A stretch of DNA of 64,000 nucleotides from Paludibacteraceae bacterium (GTDB taxonomy: Bacteria; Bacteroidota; Bacteroidia; Bacteroidales; Paludibacteraceae), in contig CAJOFU010000001.1 of assembly GCA_905233935.1 (NCBI GenBank), forward strand, positions 1-64,000, in the 5' to 3' direction. Below, one piece after another: positions 38,627-47,876 of the stretch. Under the pieces are notes generated by a model that worked only from the letters and a program-made list of their open reading frames with translations, did not search any database and was not told the origin of the DNA. Both the position numbers and the translations under genes were made by a program. Numbering within the stretch: position 1 is the stretch's first letter; every line of letters starts with the position of its first letter.

Positions 38627-39466
38627 ATGAAAGCAATAGTGGAACATATTGTCACGCAACTGACGCCCTGTTACGGCGAGCACGAGGCACGTGAACTGGC
38701 ATATTGGATCATTGAGGAAACAACCGGAATGAACCGTTTTGACCTGTGCACGCACAAAGGTACAAAAAATATACCAGATTTGGAAATAATTTTGAAAAAA
38801 TTATGTAAATTTGTTCCTGTGCAGTATATTTTCGGTCATACAGAGTGGTTAGGCTTGGATTTGGATGTAAACGAAGCCACCCTTATTCCCCGACCCGAAA
38901 CGGCAGAATTGGTTGAGGCAATCAGCAATCAGCAGTCAGCAATCAGCTGTCAGCGATCAGCAATCAGCAATCAGCAATCAGCAGTCAGAGTGTTGGATGT
39001 GGGGACGGGAAGCGGGTGTATTGCTTTGGCACTCAAAAAGAAACACCCTGAGTGGATTGTTGAAGGGCTGGACAAAAGCGAAGAAGCTATTGCAGTCGCT
39101 AAACGCAATGCTGCGAAACTGGGATTAGACGTGCGGTTCTTTGTGGAGAATATACTCAGCGACGAGATCGGCGAATATGACCTCATTGTGTCTAACCCGC
39201 CGTATATCCGACCGTCGGAAAGAGGGACAATGACAGAGAACACTTTGCTTCACGAACCCAAAGAAGCATTGTTTGTGCCGGAAGACGATCCCCTACTCTT
39301 CTATCGGCGCATAGCGCAGTTACATAAAGCAAAAGAACTGTGGTTCGAGATCAGCGAGACACAAGGCGATGCAATGCTTGAACTGATGCATCAAACGGAC
39401 TACGAGGCTGAATGCCTCAACGATATGTACGGCAAACAACGATTCATTCATGCAATACAAAAGTGA
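38627..39466 (+). CDS. prmC: Peptide chain release factor N5-glutamine methyltransferase
   Basis: LIPRPETAELVE, VLDVGTGSGCIALAL, DLIVSNPPYI. Confidence 0.93.
   Translation: MKAIVEHIVTQLTPCYGEHEARELAYWIIEETTGMNRFDLCTHKGTKNIPDLEIILKKLCKFVPVQYIFGHTEWLGLDLDVNEATLIPRPETAELVEAISNQQSAISCQRSAISNQQSAVRVLDVGTGSGCIALALKKKHPEWIVEGLDKSEEAIAVAKRNAAKLGLDVRFFVENILSDEIGEYDLIVSNPPYIRPSERGTMTENTLLHEPKEALFVPEDDPLLFYRRIAQLHKAKELWFEISETQGDAMLELMHQTDYEAECLNDMYGKQRFIHAIQK
38920..38989. repeat. Ten-unit 7-bp array (AATCAGC family) inside prmC
   Basis: AATCAGC x6, AGTCAGC, TGTCAGC, GATCAGC, AGTCAGA; encodes ISNQQSAISCQRSAISNQQSAVR. Confidence 0.97.
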
Positions 39467-39926
39467 ACAGATAGAAGACAAGAAGCCTGTTGACACCAAG
39501 GTCTATCTGGAGCGTGCGGAGCGTTATTGCGCCGGTGCGGAACATTGTGCAGTAGAGGTTGCACAACTGCTTGAGCGGTTGGGTGCAACCGATGTACAGA
39601 TCGACGATGTCATCGGGATTTTGCAAAAGCAACAATACCTCGATGAACAACGGTATTGCCGGGCATTTGTGCACGACAAAGTAGCGTTTCAAGCTTGGGG
39701 CAGAATGAAGATCATCATGGGTTTACGCACCAAACACTTGCCCGAACAGGAGATACAACAAGCATTAGACGATATGGATGAAACGGTGTACGCAAGCAAT
39801 ATCCGTAAAGCCATTCAGAGCAAGCGGGGACAAGACAAGCAGAAGATAATACGGTTTATGCTGCAACGCGGCTACACATTTGACGATTTGCGGCGTTACG
39901 CCAATTTGGATGCAGAGGAAGAATAA
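39450..39926 (+). CDS. recX: Regulatory protein RecX
   Basis: LERLGATDVQIDDVIGILQKQQYLDEQRYCRAFVHDKVAFQAWGRMKI. Confidence 0.85.
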   Translation: MQYKSEQIEDKKPVDTKVYLERAERYCAGAEHCAVEVAQLLERLGATDVQIDDVIGILQKQQYLDEQRYCRAFVHDKVAFQAWGRMKIIMGLRTKHLPEQEIQQALDDMDETVYASNIRKAIQSKRGQDKQKIIRFMLQRGYTFDDLRRYANLDAEEE

Positions 39927-39928
39927 CC

Positions 39929-40528
39929 ATGAAACAAACGACGGAAGCAATAGTATTAGGACTAAAGAAGCACTCCGACAAAATGTCGTTGCTGCAAGTC
40001 TATACCAAGGCAGAAGGACGTCTTGCGCTGCAGGTGTATGGTGCACACGGCAAGCACAAGATCAAAGCAGCCTACCAGCCGCTTTCCATCGTCGAACTAA
40101 CCTACAGCGTCAACCCGTCAAAACCTTTTGCTACTGTCGATACCATCGACCCTGTCTTCCTACCCGAGCAGGTCTATGCCGACATCCGCCGGCAATCTAT
40201 CGCTCTGTTTGTTACAGAGATGCTGATGCTCACACTCACGCACCCGCAACAGGACGAACCGATCTATGAATTCCTCGATGACTTCGTCCACGAACTCAAC
40301 GACGATCCCGAACCCGAGAACTTGCACATCTCATTCATGATGCAACTCGCCGAACTCCTCGGCATAGGTTCACCCGCCGAAGAACTCACCGTGAACCTTT
40401 CACCATTAACCCTCTCACGCAAAACGCGTCAGGAGATCCTTCGTCAACTCTGCGACTACTACCTCACACACGTTGACTCCTTCCGCCTACCCAAATCCCT
40501 CGACATCCTCATCGAGGTCTTCAACTAA
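39929..40528 (+). CDS. recO: DNA repair protein RecO
   Basis: TEAIVLGLKKHSDKMSLLQVYTKAEGRLALQVYGAHGK. Confidence 0.85.
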   Translation: MKQTTEAIVLGLKKHSDKMSLLQVYTKAEGRLALQVYGAHGKHKIKAAYQPLSIVELTYSVNPSKPFATVDTIDPVFLPEQVYADIRRQSIALFVTEMLMLTLTHPQQDEPIYEFLDDFVHELNDDPEPENLHISFMMQLAELLGIGSPAEELTVNLSPLTLSRKTRQEILRQLCDYYLTHVDSFRLPKSLDILIEVFN

Positions 40529-40593
40529 TCCCGTTAAGCCCATGTTTCCCCCTTAATAGTCACGTAATGGTATCGCTTTTTTGTCGAGACAAT

Positions 40594-40648
40594 CTTTAGT
40601 TCTTCTTTAGTTGTTCTTTAGTTCTTATTTAGTTCTTCTTTGGTTCTT
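40594..40648. repeat. Five-unit 11-bp array (CTTTAGTTCTT)
   Basis: CTTTAGTTCTT/CTTTAGTTGTT/CTTTAGTTCTT/ATTTAGTTCTT/CTTTGGTTCTT. Confidence 0.92.
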
Positions 40649-40704
40649 CATGCTATCATCTGCGAAGCATTAGCCACTCTCACTACTACGTCTATATACA
40701 CAAA

Positions 40705-40733
40705 TTAAGGCGATGCATCGTGCATCGCCTTAA
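40705..40733 (-). terminator. Strong stem-loop, terminator of the 40760-42646 gene
   Basis: TTAAGGCGATGCA-TCG-TGCATCGCCTTAA, 13-bp perfect stem, TTTG on the minus side. Confidence 0.75.
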
Positions 40734-40759
40734 TAGTAGTTCAACGGAAATTGTTCCGA

Positions 40760-42646
40760 TTATTTTACAGCAGCGCCGTTGGCGTTGAACATAACGCCGT
40801 CGCGGATAATGAAGAGTTGACCGTCAATGATCATCTTCTGCGCCTTGCCGGCAACAGTAGCGTTGTCAACAGCTGTTTCGATAGCTTTCTCGCGTGAAAC
40901 GAAGATAGCGTTCTTAGCCTGTGGGTTGCCGTTGTACTCGTTGTAAGTAGCCTTAATGGTGAGAACATCGTTTACTGCAACATCCAATGTGTTGAACTTC
41001 TTCGACTCGCCGGCAGGAGTGAGTACGCCATAAACGTAGAGCGAACCTGTTGCATCTTCAATCGTGAGGTTACCATACTGATCGTTGGCAATATTAATCA
41101 CTTTACCTGTCAGAACGCAGGTGTCCTTCGTGTTCTTGAGTTCAAGGAATTCTGCGATGGTCTTCTCACCGAGGTTCTCGGGCTCTTCAACTTCAGCGCG
41201 CTCTTTGATCTCTACGGTGCAACCTGCAGCAAACTCCGGAGTGGTGTTGTACTTGGTCAGTTTACCAGTAACAGCAACCTTGTCACCTACGCGAACAGCG
41301 TCTTCCTCTTTCTCGATAGCGCACTTGAAAGCCTCAAGCACGTTGCCGCCTTCCTTGGTGTCAGCCATCCAGAAGCTCATTGAGCCGTCTTTCCAAGCAT
41401 AAGCGATAGATGTTACAAATCCTTCGATGGTGTACTCCTTACCACCATTGTACTCTTCGTTGTTTGCACTTACTGACAGCGCAGCTTCGCGAGCCTCAGC
41501 ACAGTTGGTCGGATCCGGGAGAACAACAGGGAAGGTAACTTCGAGAGTTTGGGTTTCGTACGTATATGTGAAGGTGTACTCACCGTCAACATCAGCTGTG
41601 AGGTGCATATCACCACTACCGCTTGCGAGTGAGGTAGAAGCGTTTTCGCGAGTGATGGTAGCACCATTAGCTTTCCATGCGCCATCGAGCTTCAAACCGA
41701 ACTCAATGTCGCCTGCAGCCAATGTCAGTTTGAGCGAAGCAGTCTTCTTGTCCTCAGTTGTAGCAAAAGCCTCTGTGTCTGCCCAGTCGCTGGATACGAA
41801 AGTACCGTGCATAACTACTGTCGGAACAACAACAGCCTCACCGGTTTTGGTAGCAAGAGCGCTAACGTTGTTGCTATTGTCCGGCTCGAAAGTGATGGTG
41901 ATGGTATAGATACCGTCAGCATCAATAGCGAGATTATAGTCTTGGGAAGGATAAGCTTCATCCCACGAGTGGTTCTTGACTACTTTGAAGTTAACAGAAC
42001 CGGCAGCGAGTTCGAGGTTCTCTTTCTCCCACTTGAAGGTACCATCGTTTTGCTTAACCATATCGTTAGCAGTATTGGTCGGATCCCAACTTGTACCGAA
42101 AGCAACAGTCGAGCTACCTGCTACAGTCCAAGTATCACCAGCAGGAGCATCTGCATAGTTAATGGTGATATACTTAACATAGCCACGCTTTGCGGCAGTA
42201 CCCAAGACAATAGTCGTTACTTGAGTAGCGCCATCGTACACATACGTAAAGTCTCCAAAAGTACCTTTTGCACCTGTTTTGGTAGTCGCAAAAGTAGAGT
42301 CTTGCAGCAGACCTGAACCCTCAGTTGCACTCCAAGGCGAAGCATTCATTACGATGGATGTTGGAGTAACGGCAGCAGCTAAGGTCAAAGTAATTGAACC
42401 TGAGCCAGAACTGTTTCCGAACTTTAAGCCATAGCCTTCCTGACCATTGTACACTTTACCTGACGCAGCAATAGCAGAAACATACTCAGCACCCTCAGCA
42501 ATGTAATCAGAAACCGTCGTACTTGACAAACTTGTGCTACTGTCACCTTTACCTTCACCAGCATCCTTAAAGGCAATAGTGTACGAGCCAGCCATCATAC
42601 TACCTGCGAAGAGCACGGCAGCGAATAAAGAAAAGATTTTCTTCAT
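40760..42646 (-). CDS. Exported multidomain protein with OB-fold-like and carbohydrate-module-like segments
   Basis: Signal peptide; GFVTSIAYAWKDGSMSFWMAD, VLTGKVINIANDQYGNLTIEDATGSLYVYGV; C-term MIIDGQLFIIRDGVMFNANGAAVK. Confidence 0.65.
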   Translation of the reverse strand: MKKIFSLFAAVLFAGSMMAGSYTIAFKDAGEGKGDSSTSLSSTTVSDYIAEGAEYVSAIAASGKVYNGQEGYGLKFGNSSGSGSITLTLAAAVTPTSIVMNASPWSATEGSGLLQDSTFATTKTGAKGTFGDFTYVYDGATQVTTIVLGTAAKRGYVKYITINYADAPAGDTWTVAGSSTVAFGTSWDPTNTANDMVKQNDGTFKWEKENLELAAGSVNFKVVKNHSWDEAYPSQDYNLAIDADGIYTITITFEPDNSNNVSALATKTGEAVVVPTVVMHGTFVSSDWADTEAFATTEDKKTASLKLTLAAGDIEFGLKLDGAWKANGATITRENASTSLASGSGDMHLTADVDGEYTFTYTYETQTLEVTFPVVLPDPTNCAEAREAALSVSANNEEYNGGKEYTIEGFVTSIAYAWKDGSMSFWMADTKEGGNVLEAFKCAIEKEEDAVRVGDKVAVTGKLTKYNTTPEFAAGCTVEIKERAEVEEPENLGEKTIAEFLELKNTKDTCVLTGKVINIANDQYGNLTIEDATGSLYVYGVLTPAGESKKFNTLDVAVNDVLTIKATYNEYNGNPQAKNAIFVSREKAIETAVDNATVAGKAQKMIIDGQLFIIRDGVMFNANGAAVK

Positions 42647-42795
42647 GATTTTTGAATTTAAGTTAATATAAAGATTGATTATTTATGTTATATAAACATA
42701 TATTCTTAGGGAAAATCCCATTTTCGTTACAAAGGTACGACTTTTTATTGACATTTGCAAATATTTTTGCAGAAAAATGTCAAAAAAGTGCGTTT

Positions 42796-42990
42796 TTACT
42801 TTTCAGCGCCCTCTGCAAGAGCTTGCTCCATGTCGCGGAGTTGGGATTCGCAGAAGCGGAGAAGTTGTTGGGCTTCCTGGGCTTTTTGTTTGTAGAGAGA
42901 TACAGAGAGCGCCTCTGTCTGTTCGAGTTCGCGGACAATCTGTTCAACGCGTTTGATGGCGGCGTCGTACGAAAGATTCGTTGTTTCCAT
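42796..42990 (-). CDS. xseB: Exodeoxyribonuclease VII small subunit
   Basis: YDAAIKRVEQIVRELEQTEALSVSLYKQKAQEAQQLLRFCESQL. Confidence 0.85.
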   Translation of the reverse strand: METTNLSYDAAIKRVEQIVRELEQTEALSVSLYKQKAQEAQQLLRFCESQLRDMEQALAEGAEK

Positions 42991-43041
42991 ACACTATAAA
43001 ACTATATCAAATTTGGAGTAAACCCTACTAAAACCCCGATA

Positions 43042-44313
43042 TTACTTGCCTTTGCCGTCGAGGATGACGCCGATGGTGTAGAAGAGGATCTTGGCATCAA
43101 GACGGAGTGACATGTTTTCGATATAAACGATGTCGTAGTTGAGTCGGTCGATCATCTTCTGCAGGGTATCGGTGTAACCTACGCGGATGGGACCCCAGCT
43201 GGTCAGTCCCGGGCGAATCTTATAGAGCAGGCAGTAATACGGCGCCTGTTCGACGATCTGGTTGATAAAGAACTCCCGTTCAGGTCGAGGTCCTACGACA
43301 GACATGTCGCCCTTGAGGATGTTCCACATCTGCGGAAGTTCGTCGAGACGGTAGCGGCGCATAAACTTGCCGACGCGTGTAACGCGCGGGTCGTCGTCGG
43401 CAGAGAGTTGCGGGACTTCATCTTCGGCATCTTGCACCATCGTGCGGAACTTATAAATCATGAAGGGTTTGCCATGCAGACCGATACGTTGCTGACTGTA
43501 GAACGCAGGCCCTTTGGATGAACTGTAGGCGAGAATCCACAGCACGAGATACAGCGGGGAGAGGATGATCATGGTGAGTATAGCCGAGACGACATCAAAA
43601 GCGCGTTTGATGCAGAGTTCGGAGTCCGAGGCTTTGTGGCGGGTGATCATGATCAAGGGGTTCTCGCCTATCTCGGAGATCTTGGCAGCGCCGGTAAGCA
43701 TGTCATAGAGTTTGGGGACGATAGCGATCTCGACATCCAAGGGATAGACGCGCTGGATGATGCGATAGAGGGTATTATCGTCTTTATCCTGAGGCAGGTC
43801 GATGACAACCATATCGCCTTTGCTGACACGGAGGTTGGCAACCTCGGCTTCGCTGTGGATGGTGTGCGTAGCCGGAGGCGTAGCGTGGCGACGGAGAATA
43901 AGCGTGAAGCAGAGGCGGAAGAAGTAACTGATGCAGAACTGCAATAGCCACAACACGCCGAGCGAAACGACATAACGGTGGTAGTCCTCAACCTGGTCGT
44001 CGATAATGATGATAAAGAACGCCACAAACGATATAACGAGCGAGGATATGAAGGTAGTCAGTAATTCCTGACTGAGTTTTTTGCGCCGTACGTGCAGGTA
44101 GTAGCCGGAGAGATAGTAGATGCCCAAGCAGACCAAGGGGTAGAACAACAACGGGGTGTAGAAGTTAAACGCAGGGATAAGAACCGAATCCACACCGAAC
44201 ACCCTGCCTTCGTACACGAGCCAGCGGAACAACAGGAAAGCGAGCCAAACGAGTTCGGCGGAGAGGAAGTCAAGCAATATGTATCCTAATTGGAGTTTGC
44301 GACGCGGGCTCAT
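43042..44313 (-). CDS. Undecaprenyl-phosphate sugar phosphotransferase (WcaJ/WbaP-like)
   Basis: IKRAFDVVSAILTMIILSPLYLVLWI, RIGLHGKPFMIYKFRTMV, RRYRLDELPQMWNILKGDMSVVGPRPE. Confidence 0.93.
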   Translation of the reverse strand: MSPRRKLQLGYILLDFLSAELVWLAFLLFRWLVYEGRVFGVDSVLIPAFNFYTPLLFYPLVCLGIYYLSGYYLHVRRKKLSQELLTTFISSLVISFVAFFIIIIDDQVEDYHRYVVSLGVLWLLQFCISYFFRLCFTLILRRHATPPATHTIHSEAEVANLRVSKGDMVVIDLPQDKDDNTLYRIIQRVYPLDVEIAIVPKLYDMLTGAAKISEIGENPLIMITRHKASDSELCIKRAFDVVSAILTMIILSPLYLVLWILAYSSSKGPAFYSQQRIGLHGKPFMIYKFRTMVQDAEDEVPQLSADDDPRVTRVGKFMRRYRLDELPQMWNILKGDMSVVGPRPEREFFINQIVEQAPYYCLLYKIRPGLTSWGPIRVGYTDTLQKMIDRLNYDIVYIENMSLRLDAKILFYTIGVILDGKGK

Positions 44314-45560
44314 GGGCGGATGATGGTTATCGAATTATCGGAATTGACCTTGATGATACTACTGGGTTGGGCGGGTTTGTTCTCGCTACGGCGGGAGCGG
44401 CAGACATAGTCAACGCTCTCAAGGAGTTTGGCATCTATCTCGCAGAACGCCTTGGGCGTAGGACGACCGGCGAAGTTGGCGGAAGTCGAAACGAGGGGTT
44501 TGCCGAGTTGATGACAGAGAAGGTTGGAGAACTTCTCGTAGGTGACGCGGATACCCAGACTGCCATCTTCGGCGAGGATAGACGGCGAGACGTTGCGGGC
44601 TTCGGGATAGATGAGCGTGATCGGTTTGGGCGCAACGCCTTCCTCGGGGGCAGAAACCTCCAAGAGATTAGCCGCCGCGTCAGGGATTACGGGAATATAG
44701 TCTGCAATGCGTTCGGGCGAATCGACGAGCACGAGTACGGACTTGCCTTTGTCGCGCTGCTTGAGGCGGAAGAGCTTGGCAACCGCCTCGTCGTTGGTGG
44801 CATCACAACCCAAGCCCCAGACGGTGTCGGTGGGATAAAGGATCACTCCGCCATTGTTCAAGACGTCGATTGCAACGTCTATATCCTTGTGCATATTGAT
44901 GTCGAGCTGATGCTGCACTTGTGCTTCGCGCTCGGCGAACTTGAGTTGTTCGACCTCACGGTTAGGCAGTTGCTTGGAGTCGAGCAAAGCATTGTAGATG
45001 AGCAGCGTAGCCCACGCATCGGTAGCCGCATAGCGTGCCTGTTCGGGCGTGAGTGTATCGGCTTCCCAGTTGGTGAGTTGTTGCGACTTGCTGATCTTCT
45101 TGCCAAAGACGATGGCAAAGATCTTTTGCAGCCCGAGATCGAGGATACCGTAACGCGCCACGAGCGATTGCAGGTCGATGCAGTTCGCCGGTTTGAAGTC
45201 GTGCAAGCGTCTCAGACCATTGAGGTCATCTTTGAAGGCTAAGCCTACCTTGCAGATCTGTTTGTTGCTGAACAGTTTCGCCAAGTTTGGCGAAAGACCG
45301 ATCTTGTTGAGGCGGAAGAGGTAACAACGCTGTTCGGTAGCAATCTGTACGAGAGCAGTCGGGTAATGGATGCCGCGTGTGAACGAAGGTCGGGCTTCGG
45401 TATCGATACCCAAGACCGTGCACGAACGAAGATAGGCAACCGCCTCGTCGACCTGCTCGGGCTGATCGACAATAATCGTCTCGCCATCAAACTGCGCAAG
45501 AGGCATCAGATTGACCAGTTCTTTCGAAATATGGTGTACAAATTGCTTAGTGTGTTCCAT
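44310..45560 (-). CDS. RNase D-like 3'-5' exonuclease fused to threonylcarbamoyl-AMP synthase (TsaC/Sua5) domain
   Basis: VLGIDTEARPSF...VGLAFKDDLNGL...YAATDAWATLLIYNAL then GGVILYPTDTVWGLGCDATNDEAV...KPLVSTSANFAG; start MEHTKQ. Confidence 0.88.
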   Translation of the reverse strand: MEHTKQFVHHISKELVNLMPLAQFDGETIIVDQPEQVDEAVAYLRSCTVLGIDTEARPSFTRGIHYPTALVQIATEQRCYLFRLNKIGLSPNLAKLFSNKQICKVGLAFKDDLNGLRRLHDFKPANCIDLQSLVARYGILDLGLQKIFAIVFGKKISKSQQLTNWEADTLTPEQARYAATDAWATLLIYNALLDSKQLPNREVEQLKFAEREAQVQHQLDINMHKDIDVAIDVLNNGGVILYPTDTVWGLGCDATNDEAVAKLFRLKQRDKGKSVLVLVDSPERIADYIPVIPDAAANLLEVSAPEEGVAPKPITLIYPEARNVSPSILAEDGSLGIRVTYEKFSNLLCHQLGKPLVSTSANFAGRPTPKAFCEIDAKLLESVDYVCRSRRSENKPAQPSSIIKVNSDNSITIIRP

Positions 45561-45588
45561 TAAAATGGGGGCATTTTCAAGAAAAGCA

Positions 45589-45640
45589 CACAAAGTTACA
45601 ATTTTTTTTGCAAATTTACAAATTTTTTTGTATCTTTGTG
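45589..45640. promoter_or_regulatory. Divergent promoter pair between exonuclease-TsaC and upp
   Basis: Minus TAACTTTG (45591-45598) and plus TATCTTTG (45631-45638) flanking TTTGCAAAT. Confidence 0.75.
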
Positions 45641-45728
45641 CGCCGAAAATGAAAATTGTCGCTCAAGTGCGAAATAAATGTACTTTTTAGACACCCTAAA
45701 ATCGCCAAACAAATCAAAACAGAATACT

Positions 45729-46403
45729 ATGCAAGTTATCAACTTATCGGAGAACAACAGTGTTCTCAATCAGTTTCTCGGCGAGATTCGCGACGTGAAC
45801 ATCCAGCGTGATTCTCTTCGTTTCCGTCGTAACATCGAGCGCATCGGCGAGGTGATGGCGATGGAAGTGAGCAAGCATCTTCATTACGAAGCTCGCGATG
45901 TAACCACTCCTCTCGGCACGGCTGTGGTGCCGCAGATCACGGATCAGATTGTGTTGGGTACAATACTGCGTGCGGGACTGCCGTTACATCAAGGATTTCT
46001 GAACATCTTCGACCGTGCAGAGAACGCGTTCCTCAGTGCCTACCGCCGCGTCAACGACAAAGGCGAACTGGAGATCGTAGCCGAGTATATGGCAGCCCCG
46101 TCGATTGTTGACAAGACGCTGATTCTGGTTGATCCGATGCTGGCTACGGGAATGTCGATGGAAGTAGGCTACCTCGCACTACTCAGACACGGCAAGCCTG
46201 TACACACACATATGTGCAGCGTGATTGCTACGCCTAAGTCTATCGAGTATATGCGCCGCGAACTCAACGACAGTCCCGATGTAACCCTTTGGTGCGCAGC
46301 AATTGATCCGATCCTGAACGACAAGAAATATATCGTTCCGGGTCTGGGTGATGCCGGCGATTTGTGTTACGGAATAAAAATACATCTGTCCGATCGTTCT
46401 TAA
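45729..46403 (+). CDS. upp: Uracil phosphoribosyltransferase
   Basis: GTILRAGLPLHQGFLNIFDRAENAFLSAYR, LVDPMLATGMSM, GDAGDLCYGIK. Confidence 0.9.
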   Translation: MQVINLSENNSVLNQFLGEIRDVNIQRDSLRFRRNIERIGEVMAMEVSKHLHYEARDVTTPLGTAVVPQITDQIVLGTILRAGLPLHQGFLNIFDRAENAFLSAYRRVNDKGELEIVAEYMAAPSIVDKTLILVDPMLATGMSMEVGYLALLRHGKPVHTHMCSVIATPKSIEYMRRELNDSPDVTLWCAAIDPILNDKKYIVPGLGDAGDLCYGIKIHLSDRS

Positions 46404-46443
46404 TAATAGCCATAGTACAGTCTATCTGCCATCGGCGATTGTA

Positions 46444-46803
46444 ATGACAGGCATCACATGGCTTAGCCTTGTGAAAGAAGTGCCTGCGCCCCTAATAGGT
46501 GATATACCGTTGGCAGACAAGTGGGGTCACATGTTAGCGTATCTGGTCTTTGCCCTATGTCTGGCAGTTGACAGTTATCGTGTGCGTGTGAGTTCGCGCG
46601 TATTATATATAGTATCGCTTATGCTGCCCGTGGTATATGGCGGATTTATGGAGTGGATGCAATTGTACTGTCCGCCACGTTCGTGCGAGTTACTGGACTG
46701 GGTTGCTGATTGTATCGGAACATTGGCAGGTGTGGGATTGTTTGGCATCTTTCATGTTATACATCTTCACCGCAAAGCGAACAAAGACTTAGACAAGTTA
46801 TGA
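46444..46803 (+). CDS. VanZ-like membrane protein
   Basis: DKWGHMLAYLVFALCLAVD, YGGFMEWMQLYCPPRSCELLDWVADCIGTLAGV. Confidence 0.78.
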   Translation: MTGITWLSLVKEVPAPLIGDIPLADKWGHMLAYLVFALCLAVDSYRVRVSSRVLYIVSLMLPVVYGGFMEWMQLYCPPRSCELLDWVADCIGTLAGVGLFGIFHVIHLHRKANKDLDKL

Positions 46804-47876
46804 TGAACAGTGACAAACTGCCTTATATCATCGCTCTGACGCACTTGTACAACGGCAAGCACCGTTTGCTGCGGGAAGTGCTGCAGCGTTATCCCGATCC
46901 CGAAGAAGCTTGGGAGCGTGTAATGTTGCCCGGAAAAACGGCTTCGTGGCAACGTGCGCAAGAGGAAATGGCGTTTGTTGACAAGCATCAGATAGCGACA
47001 TACTACCGATATGACCCCGATTATCCCGTACGTTTGGCAGAGTGCGCTGATGCGCCGATACTGCTATATGCCAAGGGAAATATCAACCTCAGAGACGGGC
47101 ATTTCGTTTCGATTGTCGGCACGCGACAGGCTACAGAGCGGGGGAAGATGATCACGCGGGAGATCGTGCTCGGGTTGGCAGAAAAGTTGCCGAAGTTAAC
47201 CATTGTGTCAGGGTTGGCGTACGGGATAGATATTTCGGCTCATCGTGCAGCTTTGGAAGCAGGTATCCCGACGCTGATTATTCCCGGGCACGGGTTAGAC
47301 CGGATCTATCCGGCATATCATCGCCCTGACGCTGTTCGGGCGTTGGAGAATGGCGGGATACTGACCGAATATATGTCGGGCAACACGCCTGAAAAACATC
47401 ATTTTGTGGCGCGAAACCGAATTATCGCGGGATTGTCGGAGTGCACAATCGTTGTAGAGTCCCGTGCGCGCGGTGGGTCGCTGATAACGGCATCGATGGC
47501 GTTTGACTATAATAGACCGGTGTTTGCAGTGCCCGGGCGAATAAGCGATGACAGTTCGGCAGGCTGCAACAGTCTAATTCGTGATCAGCGTGCGATGCTG
47601 ATGCAAAGCCCTGACGACCTGATAGAAGCGATGATGTGGGCTACAGCAGGAAGACCGGTACAGACCAGCCTGCCGATGGACGAAGATCTGAGCGGATTGA
47701 GCAACGAAGAGCGGACGCTGCTACAGTTGCTCAGAGAGGCAGATGACGGCATATTGGTGAACGACCTCGCCGAAGAAGCGGATATTTCGTACTCGGATAT
47801 CATCACGCATCTGATGCTGTTGGAGATGAAAAAACTCATAAAATCGTTCCCAGGAGGTAAATTTAGGGCTGTGTGA
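46800..47876 (+). CDS. dprA: DNA-processing protein DprA
   Basis: SIVGTRQATERGKMI, IVSGLAYGIDISAHRAAL, RNRIIAGLSECTIVVESRARGGSLITA. Confidence 0.93.
   Translation: MMNSDKLPYIIALTHLYNGKHRLLREVLQRYPDPEEAWERVMLPGKTASWQRAQEEMAFVDKHQIATYYRYDPDYPVRLAECADAPILLYAKGNINLRDGHFVSIVGTRQATERGKMITREIVLGLAEKLPKLTIVSGLAYGIDISAHRAALEAGIPTLIIPGHGLDRIYPAYHRPDAVRALENGGILTEYMSGNTPEKHHFVARNRIIAGLSECTIVVESRARGGSLITASMAFDYNRPVFAVPGRISDDSSAGCNSLIRDQRAMLMQSPDDLIEAMMWATAGRPVQTSLPMDEDLSGLSNEERTLLQLLREADDGILVNDLAEEADISYSDIITHLMLLEMKKLIKSFPGGKFRAV

Noticed and set aside
38920-38989. Possible CRISPR-like array
   Set aside because: Units are 7 bp with no spacers, in frame within prmC; no cas genes in the window.
43042-44313. 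Capsule or exopolysaccharide locus
   Set aside because: Only one priming sugar transferase; neighbours are xseB and the exonuclease-TsaC gene, no glycosyltransferases or flippase.
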